From contig NZ_FXYE01000002.1 of the NCBI RefSeq assembly GCF_900184935.1, positions 1,240,001-1,304,000 of the forward strand: 64,000 nt of DNA, written 5' to 3'. The notes below the pieces were generated by a model, which saw nothing but the letters and a program-made list of their open reading frames with translations, was not told where the DNA came from and made no database searches. Positions 32,891 to 43,095 of the stretch are shown here, piece after piece (position 1 is the first letter of the stretch; the number at the start of each line of letters is the position of its first letter). The position numbers and the translations under genes are program-made. Source of the stretch: Actibacterium lipolyticum. GTDB taxonomy: Bacteria > Pseudomonadota > Alphaproteobacteria > Rhodobacterales > Rhodobacteraceae.

Positions 32891-34417
32891 TCAGCAGGTT
32901 GGGGGAGGGCCATCATCGACCGGGCATTGGCCGGGGGTCGTTTGGCAAAGGTGCACGAAATAGTCGTCAATGCCGTCGCAATAGGCCGGGTTCGGGCTGG
33001 TCGGGTCAAAGGTCTCTAGGATGTCCAGCAATGCCGCGAACGTGCTGTCCGTGTATAGCGCCCGAGGGGACAGGATTTCTTCGTTCGGTGTGCCGTTTTC
33101 TTTGAACCGCACCTCACCATCTCCGCCAAGCTGGATGCGAAGGGTCATATTGGGCAGCGGTTCGAAAAACGGCGCATCCTCAAGGAAAGGCTGAGGGAAT
33201 TGCCACGGGATGAACGGCCCGGCACAGGCCCCAATCGGGCCGCCGAACTCTACCCCGCCCAAAAAGAAATCATCCCCAAGCGCGGCAACCTCTTCGGTTG
33301 AAACAAACGGGAAATCATCCACCGCATCATCGCCCGGAACCTGCCAGAAAATGGAATCGGCCCGACGTAGGTTCAGCCCACAAAATGCATCTGGCAGCAG
33401 AATCTCTCCGTCATTGCGGGGCAACCATTCAGGCAAGTTCGCAGCCGGAAATTCAAGCTGGGCCAGCCCTTCGACAAGGCTGAAGTCAACGGTCAGGACA
33501 TCCCCACTGACGATGGAAATCTCTGGCGGGTTATCTGGCAATTCGCCTGTTGGGTCTTCTGAATCGTCGGGGTCGGGTCTTTCAGGCTCGTCCGGCATGC
33601 CGCTTCTCAGACGAAGCTCCATATCCATGGTCCGAAACCCATCGGCGATCTTTGCCACACCGAACTCCACAAATTTGTCGAATGTACGCGGCAAGGAAAA
33701 CTGACTTTCGCCCGGACCGGACGCCCAAACGCCAACGAACTGGTTCACCCCGTTCAGGCGAATCCGTTCAACATCGACAAGTTCCAGACCACTCGCCACG
33801 AATTCATCGCGTTGAGCGACGAAAGCACTGCGCCGTCTGGGGGCGGTGATGAAATTCGACCCGGTGCCGGTTTGGAACAGCCCCGAATACAGTACGCGCC
33901 CCTGATGGCGCTCCACCTCTACATCGATCAGGCGCAGCCCGTCTGCCGTCAGGCTTTCACCGCGCGCAAAGAACGCGGCCTGCTCCATCGGGCCGGTCAA
34001 TATCTCGGTGCCAGAACCCGGGCGCCAAACGGCAAGGTACTGGCGCCCGCCGTTTGTCCTGCGGAAAATCTCAAAATCAACCAGCCGCAAGCCCTGCTCG
34101 CGGCGCGCAATCATCTGTTCGCGCAGGTCAATCGGGCCCATCGGACCATCAAACAGGTTCGATCCGCTGCCACTGACCCAAAGACCCGAATATAGGCGGG
34201 TTCCGTCAACAACCTCACTTTCGACGTCAATCAGGCGCAGACCGTCGCTTGTCAGTTCGTCACCGCGCTGAACAAACGCCGCGTGGTCAAGCGGTTCGGA
34301 CACAATGTTGCTCCCCGTTCCCGAGTGCCAGATTGCCTCAAACCGAAGTGAATCTGCGTTGACTGAATGTGCTGAAAGGGCCGCCGTCAAAACGGCGGGA
34401 ATAAGGGCGTGTCGCAT
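32891..34417 (-). CDS. Secreted protein with five BTRD1-like repeats and an unassigned C-terminal domain
   Basis: 508 residues from the ATG at 34417 (AGGAG upstream, signal peptide MRHALIPAVLTAALSAHSVNA). Residues about 22-285 hold five repeats of about 48-50 residues, each with an aromatic-x-x-[WF]-x-x-[GS]-x-G core (FEAIWHSGTGSN, YSGLWVSGSGSN, YLAVWRPGSGTE, YSGLFQTGTGSN, FVGVWASGPGES) and a GLRL[IV]D[VF]E strand. This is the pattern of the bacterial tandem repeat (BTRD1) found in polyglycine hydrolases, but no beta-lactamase-like Ser motif follows. An acidic linker (about 290-310, PDEPERPDPDDSEDP) leads to a Cys-containing C-terminal domain that I do not recognise, ending PPPTC. Confidence 0.75.
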   Translation of the reverse strand: MRHALIPAVLTAALSAHSVNADSLRFEAIWHSGTGSNIVSEPLDHAAFVQRGDELTSDGLRLIDVESEVVDGTRLYSGLWVSGSGSNLFDGPMGPIDLREQMIARREQGLRLVDFEIFRRTNGGRQYLAVWRPGSGTEILTGPMEQAAFFARGESLTADGLRLIDVEVERHQGRVLYSGLFQTGTGSNFITAPRRRSAFVAQRDEFVASGLELVDVERIRLNGVNQFVGVWASGPGESQFSLPRTFDKFVEFGVAKIADGFRTMDMELRLRSGMPDEPERPDPDDSEDPTGELPDNPPEISIVSGDVLTVDFSLVEGLAQLEFPAANLPEWLPRNDGEILLPDAFCGLNLRRADSIFWQVPGDDAVDDFPFVSTEEVAALGDDFFLGGVEFGGPIGACAGPFIPWQFPQPFLEDAPFFEPLPNMTLRIQLGGDGEVRFKENGTPNEEILSPRALYTDSTFAALLDILETFDPTSPNPAYCDGIDDYFVHLCQTTPGQCPVDDGPPPTC

Positions 34418-34577
34418 CAATAAACTCCTAAAATAAAACTTGTGAAAACGCTGGAATGCGCCCGCCAGAAAAATGCAGACGGGCAAGGAAATGTATTTCT
34501 GTAATGAAGAAACCTTACACGAAATCGCCCGCGCAATGATCGGCGACACGCGAATTTGACAGGGTGTGAGCGCGCGT

Positions 34578-35747
34578 TCAGTCCGCTTTGGTCAGCGGCA
34601 CAACGCGGTTGTCTTCCTCTGGGGAAAGCTCTTCGAAGTCGAAATTATCCAGCTTTGCGGCGCGTTTACCTGCGCGTTCTGCGGCTGTGGTAATCCCGTC
34701 CAGATCCCCGCGCGCTTGGGTGAAATGCGTGTTCAACTTGTCCACGCGCTGAACCACGATTTCCACATCCCGGTGCAAAAGGCGCAGAGTTTTGCGGATT
34801 GCACCGGCCTGTTCGCGCATCCGCGCGTCCTTAAGGATCGCCCGCATCGTGTTCAGCGTGGCCATGCAGGTGGTCGGCGATACGATCCAAACGCGCGCTT
34901 CGAAACCTTCGCGCACGATTTCAGGGAAATTCGCGTGCAGCTCTGCATAGACAGCTTCGGAGGGCAGGAACATCAACGCGCCGTCGGCGGTTTCACCGTC
35001 CAGAATGTACTTGTCCGAAATCGTCTTGATGTGGCCCTTAACCGAAACGCGCAATGCCTTTGCGGCCTCGTTCAATTCCCATTGGGTGTCGGCGTTTCGC
35101 AGCGCCTCGTAAGCCTCTAGGGGGAATTTGCTGTCGATGACAATGGGGCCTGGCGGGTTCGGCAGGTGGATCAAGCAATCGGCCCGCTTGCCGTTGGAAA
35201 GCGTCGCCTGCAGGGTATAGCTGTCCTTTGGCAGGGCCTTGGACACGATGTCATTCAACTGAATCTCGCCGAACGCGCCGCGGGTTTGTTTGTTTGACAG
35301 AATGTCCTGAAGGCTCAGCACATCGCCCGACAGCTTTTCGATATTCGCTTGTGCTTTGTCGATGGTTTCAAGCCGCTGCTGCAACTCTCCTAGGCTGCGT
35401 GCGGTGCGTGTGGCGGTTCCATGCAGGTTTTCCCCCATGGTTTTGGTCACCTCGGCCAGCCGCCGTTCCATCAGTTGCAGCATGTTCGTCTGGCTTGCGG
35501 CTTGCGCTTCTGAAACGTGGTTCAGCCCACCGGCCAGTTGCTGCTGACCGTCAGAAAGCATCTGAACCCGCTGGCCCAGTTGATCCATCTGATAAATCAT
35601 CGGCGCGGCCATATCTGCCGAACGGCCCGCACGACGAACCGTCATAAACAGCATCAGCAAAACCAGAAACACCACAAATGCCCCGGCTGCAGCGGCCAGA
35701 ACGATAGGGTCATTCCACGCGAAAGTTTGGTCACCAATTTGTATCAT
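34578..35747 (-). CDS. rmuC: DNA recombination protein RmuC
   Basis: 389 residues. N-terminal membrane anchor ([22 protein letters not shown]), a coiled-coil region (about 55-150) and the nuclease-like RmuC domain: [22 protein letters not shown] and [12 protein letters not shown]. RmuC limits inversions at short inverted repeats and is thought to be a membrane-linked nuclease. Its ATG overlaps the mutL stop by 4 bases, which links it to mismatch repair genes at least in expression. Confidence 0.95.
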   Translation of the reverse strand: MIQIGDQTFAWNDPIVLAAAAGAFVVFLVLLMLFMTVRRAGRSADMAAPMIYQMDQLGQRVQMLSDGQQQLAGGLNHVSEAQAASQTNMLQLMERRLAEVTKTMGENLHGTATRTARSLGELQQRLETIDKAQANIEKLSGDVLSLQDILSNKQTRGAFGEIQLNDIVSKALPKDSYTLQATLSNGKRADCLIHLPNPPGPIVIDSKFPLEAYEALRNADTQWELNEAAKALRVSVKGHIKTISDKYILDGETADGALMFLPSEAVYAELHANFPEIVREGFEARVWIVSPTTCMATLNTMRAILKDARMREQAGAIRKTLRLLHRDVEIVVQRVDKLNTHFTQARGDLDGITTAAERAGKRAAKLDNFDFEELSPEEDNRVVPLTKAD

Positions 35748-37594
35748 GTCCGCCCAAACAGCCGCTCAATATCTGACAATTTCAGCTCCACATACGTGGG
35801 GCGCCCGTGGTTGCATTGGCCGGAATGGGGCGTTGCCTCCATCTCGCGCAGCAGGGCATTCATTTCTTCGCCGCGCATCCAGCGGCCCGTGCGGATGGAA
35901 CCGTGGCAGGCAACACGCGATAGGATCGCTTCGATCCGCGACTTCACCGTTTGGCTGTCGCCCATATCGTCCAATTCATCCAGAATGTCGCGCAGCATCG
36001 CCTTTGCGTTCACCTCGCCCAGAATGGCGGGGGTTTCACGCACGGCAATCGCGCCGCCGCCGAACGGTTCCAGCCCAAGCCCAAGCTGCGCCAGATCATC
36101 GGCAATTTCCAACAGCCGGGCACAGTCACCTTCGGACATCTCGACAATTTCCGGGATCAAAAGCGCCTGCGCGGCAACGCCGTTTTCGGCCATCTGACGT
36201 TTCAGTTTTTCATACACCAACCGTTCGTGCGCGGCGTGGCCGTCGACGATCACGATGCCATCCGCCGTCTGCGCGATGATATAGTTTTCGTGGACCTGCG
36301 CGCGGGCAGCACCCAGTGGCAGGTGCGCGGGTTCTTGTGCGGGTTCCGCAACCTCTTCAACGCGGGCCGAGGGGAAGGAAGCCTCTGCAAACCCCATCGA
36401 AGGGGCCTCTGGCGCTTGGGCGGCATAGCTGGCTGTCATCGCCCCGTGCGAGGGACGGTCCATCTGGTAAACCCGCGGGGGAAAACCACCGGTCGGCTCT
36501 GCCCGCATCGCGCCAAGGGTCGCGTCTGCAACAGTGGTCGATGCCCGGTGCCCAGCTTCGGCCAACGCATGGCGCAGCGCCGAAACGATCAGCCCACGCG
36601 CAACGCCGGGGTCGCGGAAACGGACCTCGGACTTTGCGGGGTGTACGTTCACATCAACGCGGTGGGGATCAAGGTCGATGAACAACACCGCAGCGGGGTG
36701 GCGATCACGGCTAAGGAAATCAGAATAGGCCCCGCGCAACGCACCGATCAACAGCTTGTCACGCACAGGGCGGCCATTCACAAACAGGTATTGCGCCACA
36801 GAAGAGCCACGCGAATAGGTCGGCAAGGCGGCATAGCCCGTCAGGTGATGCCCTTCGCGTTCGGCATCAATTGGCAGCGCATTGTCGGCGAATTCAGCCC
36901 CCAGCACACGCGACAGGCGCCCGCGCAATGCGTCAAACATATCGCCGGTTTCGCTGTCGGCGCGGAACGTCACGCGCCCTTCGCCGCCGCCAGAGACATC
37001 GCGCAAGATGAAGCTGACAAACGGTTCCGCCATCGCCAGCCGTTTGATCACGTCAGATATGGCCTGCATCTCTGCCCGATCAGATCGCAGGAATTTCAGC
37101 CGCGCGGGCGTCGCATAAAACAGATCGCGCAGCTCAACCACGGTGCCCTTGCTAAGCGCGGCGGGTTTGACGGGGGCCATCGCGCCGCCGGAAACCGAAA
37201 TTGTCGCCGCTTCGTCGCCAGCACGGGACGTAATGGTCAGCCGTCCAACCGCACCCAGCGATGGCAAGGCTTCGCCCCTAAAACCAAAACTGTGAATATT
37301 CAGCAGGTCGCTTCCGTCGATCTTTGACGTGGCATGGCGCGACAGGGCCAGCGGCAAATCCTGTGCCGCAATGCCGTGACCATCGTCCGTTACGCGGATC
37401 AGCGTCTTGCCACCGTCGGCAACCGCAACCTCGATCCGGCGGGCACCGGCATCCAGCGCGTTTTCAACCAGCTCTTTCACTGCCGAGGCTGGTCGTTCAA
37501 CAACTTCACCCGCAGCGATGCGGTTGATTGCGGCATCGTCCAATTGGCGAATAACGGGCCGATCGGCGCTTATATTGGGGTGGGGCGAGTTCAT
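35744..37594 (-). CDS. mutL: DNA mismatch repair protein MutL
   Basis: 616 residues. GHKL ATPase N-terminus ([45 protein letters not shown]), transducer domain, a proline-rich linker (about 360-430) and a C-terminal dimerisation domain. In the C-terminal domain I see no canonical DQHA(X)2E(X)4E metal motif: the expected stretch reads [13 protein letters not shown] (D-G-H-A), so whether the endonuclease site works is uncertain, although an [12 protein letters not shown] segment is present. No clear SD before the ATG; a TATAGT lies 3 bases upstream, so translation may start very near the 5' end of the mRNA. Confidence 0.96.
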   Translation of the reverse strand: MNSPHPNISADRPVIRQLDDAAINRIAAGEVVERPASAVKELVENALDAGARRIEVAVADGGKTLIRVTDDGHGIAAQDLPLALSRHATSKIDGSDLLNIHSFGFRGEALPSLGAVGRLTITSRAGDEAATISVSGGAMAPVKPAALSKGTVVELRDLFYATPARLKFLRSDRAEMQAISDVIKRLAMAEPFVSFILRDVSGGGEGRVTFRADSETGDMFDALRGRLSRVLGAEFADNALPIDAEREGHHLTGYAALPTYSRGSSVAQYLFVNGRPVRDKLLIGALRGAYSDFLSRDRHPAAVLFIDLDPHRVDVNVHPAKSEVRFRDPGVARGLIVSALRHALAEAGHRASTTVADATLGAMRAEPTGGFPPRVYQMDRPSHGAMTASYAAQAPEAPSMGFAEASFPSARVEEVAEPAQEPAHLPLGAARAQVHENYIIAQTADGIVIVDGHAAHERLVYEKLKRQMAENGVAAQALLIPEIVEMSEGDCARLLEIADDLAQLGLGLEPFGGGAIAVRETPAILGEVNAKAMLRDILDELDDMGDSQTVKSRIEAILSRVACHGSIRTGRWMRGEEMNALLREMEATPHSGQCNHGRPTYVELKLSDIERLFGRT

Positions 37595-37681
37595 ACCACT
37601 ATAATTAGCACGCCCAACGCCGATTCGACCATGCCTGTTTCTGACGCCGGAAACAGGGGCTCCGGCGCCAGAATTCGCATG

Positions 37682-38995
37682 TCAGTTGGTGGTTTCAAGC
37701 CCTTCGGGCGTGCCAACAACAACGAAATGCAGCGCGTCTGCGTCCAAAAGGCGGGCGGCCATTTTCTTTACATCTTCCAAGGAAACGGCATTCACCTTGT
37801 CGTTCCGCGTGGCGATGTAATCGACGCCCAGCCCTTCCATCTGCATGCCGACCATGATGTTCGCAATCGGGCCGTTGCCATCAAACCGAAGCGGATAAGC
37901 GCCCGTCAGATAGGTTTTGACCGCATCCAGTTCTTCCTGCGTGATCCCTTCGGCGGCGACTTTGGCCCATTCGGCGCGAACAACCTCTGTCGCTTCGGCG
38001 ATACGGTCATTGCCAGAGGCAACTTGGCCCAGAACCAGCTCTGCCAAATCCATCGAATAGAGATAGCTGTAGATGCCATAGGTCAGGCCGCGCTTTTCGC
38101 GGACCTCTTCCATCAGGCGCGACCCGAAACCGCCGGACCCTAGAACCCCGTTCAGTACGAAGGCACTGAAAAAATCCGGGTCGTGTCGTTCGATTCCTTG
38201 GTGCCCAAACACGGCAACCGATTGCGGCGTGTCGAATGGCACCACGGTCACACCGCCCGAAAGCTGGTATTCAGCCTTGCCCGGAAAGGGTGCGCCGGTT
38301 TCGGGCAGGCCGTCAAACAGCTTGTCCAGCAGCACGCCCAGTTCGTCGCCCGAAATGTCACCCACGGCCGAAACGAACAGCCGATCCCGCGCCATCACCC
38401 GGTCTTTGGCTTCGACGATGTCATCGCGCGTAAGGGCGGCGATGGTTTCTTCGGTCCCATTCAACGAGGTGCCATAAGGGTGGTCGCCAAAGGCCAGCGC
38501 GCTGAACGTGGTGCTTGCGATCTTGTCTGGGTCTTTCGCATCCGACTGGATCACCGAAACGATCTGCCCGCGCACGCGTTCCACGGCATCCTGATCAAAA
38601 CGCGGATCAATCAACGCCTGATGCAAAAGCGCCATCGCGGCGTCCCGGTTTTCGGTCAAAAACTCGGCCGAGATCGAAAGCGCGTCGTTGTGCACATCGA
38701 AATCAAAACTGGCCGCCAGCGCGTCACGGGCGGCGGCGAATGCGCGCGCGTCCATGTCACCGGCGCCTTCTTCCAACAAGCCAGTCATGAAATTGATCGC
38801 TCCACGCTTGCCCGGCGCATCAAGACTAGCCCCGCCTTGGAACCGAATTTCCAGCGCGACAAAAGGGATTTCGTGGCTTTCGACCAGCCAAGCGTTGATC
38901 CCGCCGGGCGATGTTACCTCTTGGATATCAACAGACGCGCGCACCGGAAGCGCGGCCACCACCGAAACGAGGCAGGCAAATACGAAACGGATCAT
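37682..38995 (-). CDS. M16 family peptidase, non-catalytic partner
   Basis: 437 residues with a Sec signal peptide (MIRFVFACLVSVVAALPVRA). M16/insulinase fold (FQGGASLDAPGKRGAINFMTGLLEEGAG) but the zinc motif HxxEH is absent: the same position reads NFMTG. It therefore should pair with the active subunit encoded just upstream, as in known bacterial M16B heterodimers. The C-terminal half keeps the R/Y signature (VREKRGLTYGIYSY). Its ATG overlaps the upstream stop (ATGA). A hairpin (CCTGTTTC...GAAACAGG, 37634-37657) lies between it and mutL. Confidence 0.92.
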   Translation of the reverse strand: MIRFVFACLVSVVAALPVRASVDIQEVTSPGGINAWLVESHEIPFVALEIRFQGGASLDAPGKRGAINFMTGLLEEGAGDMDARAFAAARDALAASFDFDVHNDALSISAEFLTENRDAAMALLHQALIDPRFDQDAVERVRGQIVSVIQSDAKDPDKIASTTFSALAFGDHPYGTSLNGTEETIAALTRDDIVEAKDRVMARDRLFVSAVGDISGDELGVLLDKLFDGLPETGAPFPGKAEYQLSGGVTVVPFDTPQSVAVFGHQGIERHDPDFFSAFVLNGVLGSGGFGSRLMEEVREKRGLTYGIYSYLYSMDLAELVLGQVASGNDRIAEATEVVRAEWAKVAAEGITQEELDAVKTYLTGAYPLRFDGNGPIANIMVGMQMEGLGVDYIATRNDKVNAVSLEDVKKMAARLLDADALHFVVVGTPEGLETTN

Positions 38996-40335
38996 TGTGT
39001 CACCTCGGTGGTGTCTTCGCGTTCCAGCCAGCCGGTTACGGCATTGCGCCGATCAAAAATCGTGCGCGCGGCTTCCATCACATCGTCTGGCGTTACGGCA
39101 TCCAGAATGGCGGGCCAGTCTTGGACGTCTTGCACGGTCAGACCCACTGACAGCGCCTCTCCGTAATTGCGGGCCAGGCCCTGTACGTTGTCTTTGGCAT
39201 AGATATTCGCGGCCCGAATTTGCGTCTTCAGGCTTTCGAATTTTTCCAGATCCACACCGGTTTCCATAAACTCGGCGATGACAGCATCCATGGCGTCCTC
39301 GCCCTCTTGCAGGGAAACGCCCTGTGCGGGGACCATGACAAGGCCAAAGGTCGTGTCGTCCATCGATAGGCCGTCATAAAAGGCCGACGTATAAAGCGCC
39401 TGCTGGGTTTCAAACTGAAGCTTTTCACCCAGAAGCGAGGTCGCCCCTTCGCCACCCAACAAGTTCGAAAGAAAGACCAACGCCGCCGCTTGTTCTTGAT
39501 CGCCCGGGTCCCGTTCGGGCACCAGATAGGTGCGGATCACATAAGGCTGCGCCACACGAGGGTCGGCAAAACGGATGCGCCGTTCAGCCAGTTGCGGGGG
39601 CTCTTGTGGGCGAGCACGAACAGGCAATGCGTCGCTTGGGGTCAGTGGGCCATAGTATGTTTCGGCCAAATCGCGGACCTGTTCGGGGGTTACATCCCCA
39701 GCGACAACAAGAATGGCGTTATTGGGCGCATAGTAGGTGTGGTAAAAATTGAACGCATCATCGCGTGAAAGCGTCTGCATTTCCGCGCGCCAGCCAATGA
39801 TCGGGATGCCATAAGGGTGGTTCATGAACTGCGCCGCGCGCCTTTGTTCGCCGAACAAAGCGCCCGCACTGTTTTCGGTGCGTTGGTTACGCTCTTCCAG
39901 AATCACGTCACGTTCGGTCAGGACGTCCGCTTCGCTTAGGGTCAGGCCCGTCATGCGATCGGCTTCAAGCTCCATCATCAGGCCAAGACGGTCGGCGGCG
40001 ACGCGCTGATAATATCCGGTGTAGTCGTAGGACGTGAACGCGTTGTCCGACCCGCCGTTGGCCTCCACGATGTCAGACACCGACCCATCGGGGTATGCAT
40101 CGGTGCCCTTAAACATCAGGTGTTCCAGAAAATGCGCGATGCCCGAACGGCCGGGCGGTTCATCCGCAGCACCGACGCGATACCAGACCATGTGAACAAC
40201 CACCGGGGCGCGGTGATCTTCGATGACGACAACATCCATGCCGTTATCAAGTTGAAAGCTGGTGACATCATCCGCCTTGGCGGCGGTGGATAGGACCGTC
40301 AGAAAACTGAGGCATAGGCCAAAAAGGCGCGGCAT
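38992..40335 (-). CDS. M16 family zinc metallopeptidase, catalytic subunit
   Basis: 447 residues, Sec signal peptide (MPRLFGLCLSFLTVLSTAAKA). Zinc motif HFLEH within GIAHFLEHLMFKG and the distal Glu region VLTERDVILEERNQR give a complete inverzincin active site. Periplasmic protease that with the downstream inactive subunit forms a clam-shell chamber for peptides. The ATG at 40335 has CGGAG 8 bases upstream; a longer in-frame start would spoil the signal peptide. Follows the lspA-DUF3035 genes, the usual Rhodobacteraceae order. Confidence 0.94.
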   Translation of the reverse strand: MPRLFGLCLSFLTVLSTAAKADDVTSFQLDNGMDVVVIEDHRAPVVVHMVWYRVGAADEPPGRSGIAHFLEHLMFKGTDAYPDGSVSDIVEANGGSDNAFTSYDYTGYYQRVAADRLGLMMELEADRMTGLTLSEADVLTERDVILEERNQRTENSAGALFGEQRRAAQFMNHPYGIPIIGWRAEMQTLSRDDAFNFYHTYYAPNNAILVVAGDVTPEQVRDLAETYYGPLTPSDALPVRARPQEPPQLAERRIRFADPRVAQPYVIRTYLVPERDPGDQEQAAALVFLSNLLGGEGATSLLGEKLQFETQQALYTSAFYDGLSMDDTTFGLVMVPAQGVSLQEGEDAMDAVIAEFMETGVDLEKFESLKTQIRAANIYAKDNVQGLARNYGEALSVGLTVQDVQDWPAILDAVTPDDVMEAARTIFDRRNAVTGWLEREDTTEVTQ

Positions 40336-40424
40336 AGACAAAACTCCGGAAACAGGTTCCGCCATAAGCTACGCTAAAGTTGCTGTGGTGCAAGGCCACT
40401 CAACAAGGATGTGACCGTTCGGCA

Positions 40425-40952
40425 CTATTGGCTTGGCGGGGCACCAACGGTGCGCGCACCGGCGCGGCGCCAACGGGCAAGCTCTGCGTGCTGGTCAAGC
40501 GATTGCGCGCGATAGGCGCGGTAATAGACCGATACGTTGAACAACCGCTCTAACAGGCGGCCATCGTTCTTGCGGCGAAATTCAAGGTCTTCGGCGGCAA
40601 GCGTTTGGCGAATGTCGCCTGCCACGCCAAAACGCGTGGCCTGTGACACCAATGCAGACTCTGACGACGGCACACCGGTTTGCGCCAAGCGGGCCGGATT
40701 ACCACCAAGCGCCGCAATCGCGTCAGCCGCCGGTGATGGGTCAGTACGGTTCGCGCCACCGGGGGTGGGCGCAGGCAAAGCGGCAAGATCTTCGGGGATC
40801 TCAAGCGGCTTCACCGGAAGAATTGCGAACTCATCGGGGGTCGAATTGGTCGAACGGATGTTCATCAATTCCGGCTGTTTATCGCCAGAGCATCCGGCAA
40901 GCGCCAGCCCTGCTGTCAGCACCATCAAAACTGTTAGCCGCGCACCACGCAT
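40425..40952 (-). CDS. DUF3035 lipoprotein, BamF-like
   Basis: 175 residues from the ATG at 40952, which has GGGAG 6 bases upstream (ATG at 40967 is an alternative). Lipoprotein signal with lipobox LALAGC, then a Pro-rich region (LPVKPLEIPEDLAALPAPTPGG) that fits the DUF3035 family. DUF3035 is linked to BamF, an alphaproteobacterial lipoprotein of the outer-membrane beta-barrel assembly complex; I am fairly but not fully sure of that link. Neighbour lspA makes the signal peptidase that would process it. Confidence 0.82.
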   Translation of the reverse strand: MRGARLTVLMVLTAGLALAGCSGDKQPELMNIRSTNSTPDEFAILPVKPLEIPEDLAALPAPTPGGANRTDPSPAADAIAALGGNPARLAQTGVPSSESALVSQATRFGVAGDIRQTLAAEDLEFRRKNDGRLLERLFNVSVYYRAYRAQSLDQHAELARWRRAGARTVGAPPSQ

Positions 40953-41005
40953 TCCGGGCTCCCTCATTCGTCTTCCGCCCTCTTTATCGCATGGCTGCGG
41001 GCACG

Positions 41006-41476
41006 TCACGTGGTCTTCTTCTCTCCGGCGAAGATCACCACACCGATTGCACCCGCAAAGATCGCAATATCGGCCACATTGAACGAAAACGGGTTGCGGA
41101 AACCGCAACAGGACATGTTCAGAAAATCAGCCACCGCGCCAAGCAGCACACGGTCAACCGCATTCCCAATGGCGCCGCCAATCAGAACACCGATGGAAAA
41201 CAGCACGATGGGTTTGTGTTGCCCACGCATACCCCAGATCGCCAGCCACACGGAAATGGCAACCGCCAAGCCAACAAGCACCCACCGCATGGTCGAGGCA
41301 TCGTTGGCAAACAGGCCAAAATTCACGCCCTGGTTCCACGCCATGCGGAAATTCAGGAAAGGCGGCAACACGTCGATGGCCAGCCGCTCTTGCAGGTTCA
41401 GGTAGAAGACGACGTAATATTTCGTCGCCTGATCCAACAGGAACACCACAAGGGCGGTTATGGCCATCAAACGCAT
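41006..41476 (-). CDS. lspA: Lipoprotein signal peptidase (signal peptidase II)
   Basis: 156 residues, four membrane helices. Catalytic aspartates in GGAIGNAVDRVLLGAVADFL and FNVADIAIF. It removes signal peptides from diacylated prolipoproteins in the inner membrane. It starts 7 bases after the purH stop without a clear SD, so coupling to purH translation is likely. Directly upstream of a lipoprotein gene. Confidence 0.97.
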   Translation of the reverse strand: MRLMAITALVVFLLDQATKYYVVFYLNLQERLAIDVLPPFLNFRMAWNQGVNFGLFANDASTMRWVLVGLAVAISVWLAIWGMRGQHKPIVLFSIGVLIGGAIGNAVDRVLLGAVADFLNMSCCGFRNPFSFNVADIAIFAGAIGVVIFAGEKKTT

Positions 41477-41483
41477 GGTTTGC

Positions 41484-43073
41484 TTAGTGCCGGAAGTGGC
41501 GCATACCGGTCAGCACCATCGCCAACCCGGCTTCGTTCGCGGCATCGATCACTTCGTTGTCGCGCATCGAACCGCCCGGCTGGATCACGCAGGTCGCGCC
41601 CGCCGCAGCTGCCTCTAGCAGGCCGTCAGCGAATGGGAAGAACGCATCCGATGCGACCGCGCTGCCAATGGTCAGCGGCTGAGGCAGGCCCATCGCTTCG
41701 GCCATACGTTCGGCCTTTTTGGCGGCGATAAGGGCAGAGTCTAGGCGGCTCATCTGACCCGCGCCGACACCAACGGTTGCGCCGTCTTTGACGTATACGA
41801 TCGCGTTGGATTTAACGTGCTTGGCCACTTTCCAAGCGAACAGAAGGTCGCGCATCTGCTCTTCGGTCGGGGCTTTTTCGGTGACAACCTTAAGATCGTC
41901 CATATCGACGAAGCCAGCGTCTTTGTCTTGCACAAGCAGGCCACCGGCCACTTGGCGCACCGTCAGACCACCATCCAGCACGTTTGGCAGGCCTTCGGTC
42001 GTCAGCAAGCGCAGGTTTTTCTTCGCTGCAAACACTTCGCGTGCTTCATCAGATGCACCGGGGGCGATAACGACTTCGGTGAAGATGCCGGTAATCTCTT
42101 TTGCGGTCTCAACGTCCAGCGGTTGGTTCAACGCGATGATACCACCAAAGGCCGAGGTACGGTCGCAGTCAAACGCCGACTTATACGCATCCAGCAGGGT
42201 CGCGCCTTGGGCAACGCCGCATGGGTTGGCGTGCTTGATGATCGCACAAGCCGGGCCCTTGGCTGGGTCGAATTCCGCAACCAGTTCAAACGCCGCATCG
42301 GTGTCGTTGATGTTGTTGTAAGACAGTTCTTTACCCTGCCACTGTTTCGCGGTCGCAACGCCGGGGCGGTTCGTGCCATCGGTGTAAAACGCCGCCGTCT
42401 GGTGCGGGTTTTCGCCATAACGCAGGGTCTGTGCCAGCGTGCCAGCGAATGCGCGGCGGCGCGGGGCAGCCTCGCCGATCGCGGACGCCATCCATGTGGA
42501 AACAGCGGCATCATAGGCACCGGTGCGGGCATATGCGGTTTGCGCCAGTTTCTGACGGAAGGCCAAAGTGGTTTGATCGTCGTTCGCGTTCAGCTCTGCC
42601 AGCAGGGCGTCGTAATCTTCGACATCCACAACCACGTTCACGAAAGAATGGTTCTTAGCAGCGGCGCGGATCATCGCGGGGCCACCGATGTCGATGTTTT
42701 CGATACAGTCGTCATATGCGGCACCAGCCGCAACCGTTGCTTCGAACGGGTAAAGATTCACAACCAGCAGATCGATCGGCGCGATTTCATGTTCGGACAT
42801 CGCGGCAACATGTTCTTCGTTGTCGCGCAGGGCCAGCAGGCCGCCATGCACTTTGGGGTGCAGTGTTTTCACACGGCCATCCATCATTTCAGGAAAGCCC
42901 GTGACATCGGCCACGTCCTTAACGCTTAGCCCCGCTTCGCGCAGCGCCTTTGCCGTGCCACCGGTGGACAGCAATTCGATCCCACGCGCATCAAGGGCGC
43001 GGGCGAAATCGATCAGCCCAGTCTTGTCGGATACGGAAATAAGCGCACGGCGGATAGGCACGAGGTCGGTCAT
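41484..43073 (-). CDS. purH: Bifunctional AICAR formyltransferase / IMP cyclohydrolase
   Basis: 529 residues, the standard length. N-terminal MGS-like IMP cyclohydrolase domain ([28 protein letters not shown]) and C-terminal AICARFT domain ([34 protein letters not shown]). Last two steps of de novo IMP synthesis. I take the ATG at 43073 (AGGAAG upstream at a rather long distance); the 39-codon upstream extension overlaps the heparinase-like gene and has no family similarity. Confidence 0.98.
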   Translation of the reverse strand: MTDLVPIRRALISVSDKTGLIDFARALDARGIELLSTGGTAKALREAGLSVKDVADVTGFPEMMDGRVKTLHPKVHGGLLALRDNEEHVAAMSEHEIAPIDLLVVNLYPFEATVAAGAAYDDCIENIDIGGPAMIRAAAKNHSFVNVVVDVEDYDALLAELNANDDQTTLAFRQKLAQTAYARTGAYDAAVSTWMASAIGEAAPRRRAFAGTLAQTLRYGENPHQTAAFYTDGTNRPGVATAKQWQGKELSYNNINDTDAAFELVAEFDPAKGPACAIIKHANPCGVAQGATLLDAYKSAFDCDRTSAFGGIIALNQPLDVETAKEITGIFTEVVIAPGASDEAREVFAAKKNLRLLTTEGLPNVLDGGLTVRQVAGGLLVQDKDAGFVDMDDLKVVTEKAPTEEQMRDLLFAWKVAKHVKSNAIVYVKDGATVGVGAGQMSRLDSALIAAKKAERMAEAMGLPQPLTIGSAVASDAFFPFADGLLEAAAAGATCVIQPGGSMRDNEVIDAANEAGLAMVLTGMRHFRH

Positions 43074-43095
43074 GAAGGGCAGCTTCCTGTTCTGT

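Noticed and set aside
35951-37327. 458-residue plus-strand open frame across mutL
   Set aside because: Antisense to a clear MutL; no supporting signal.
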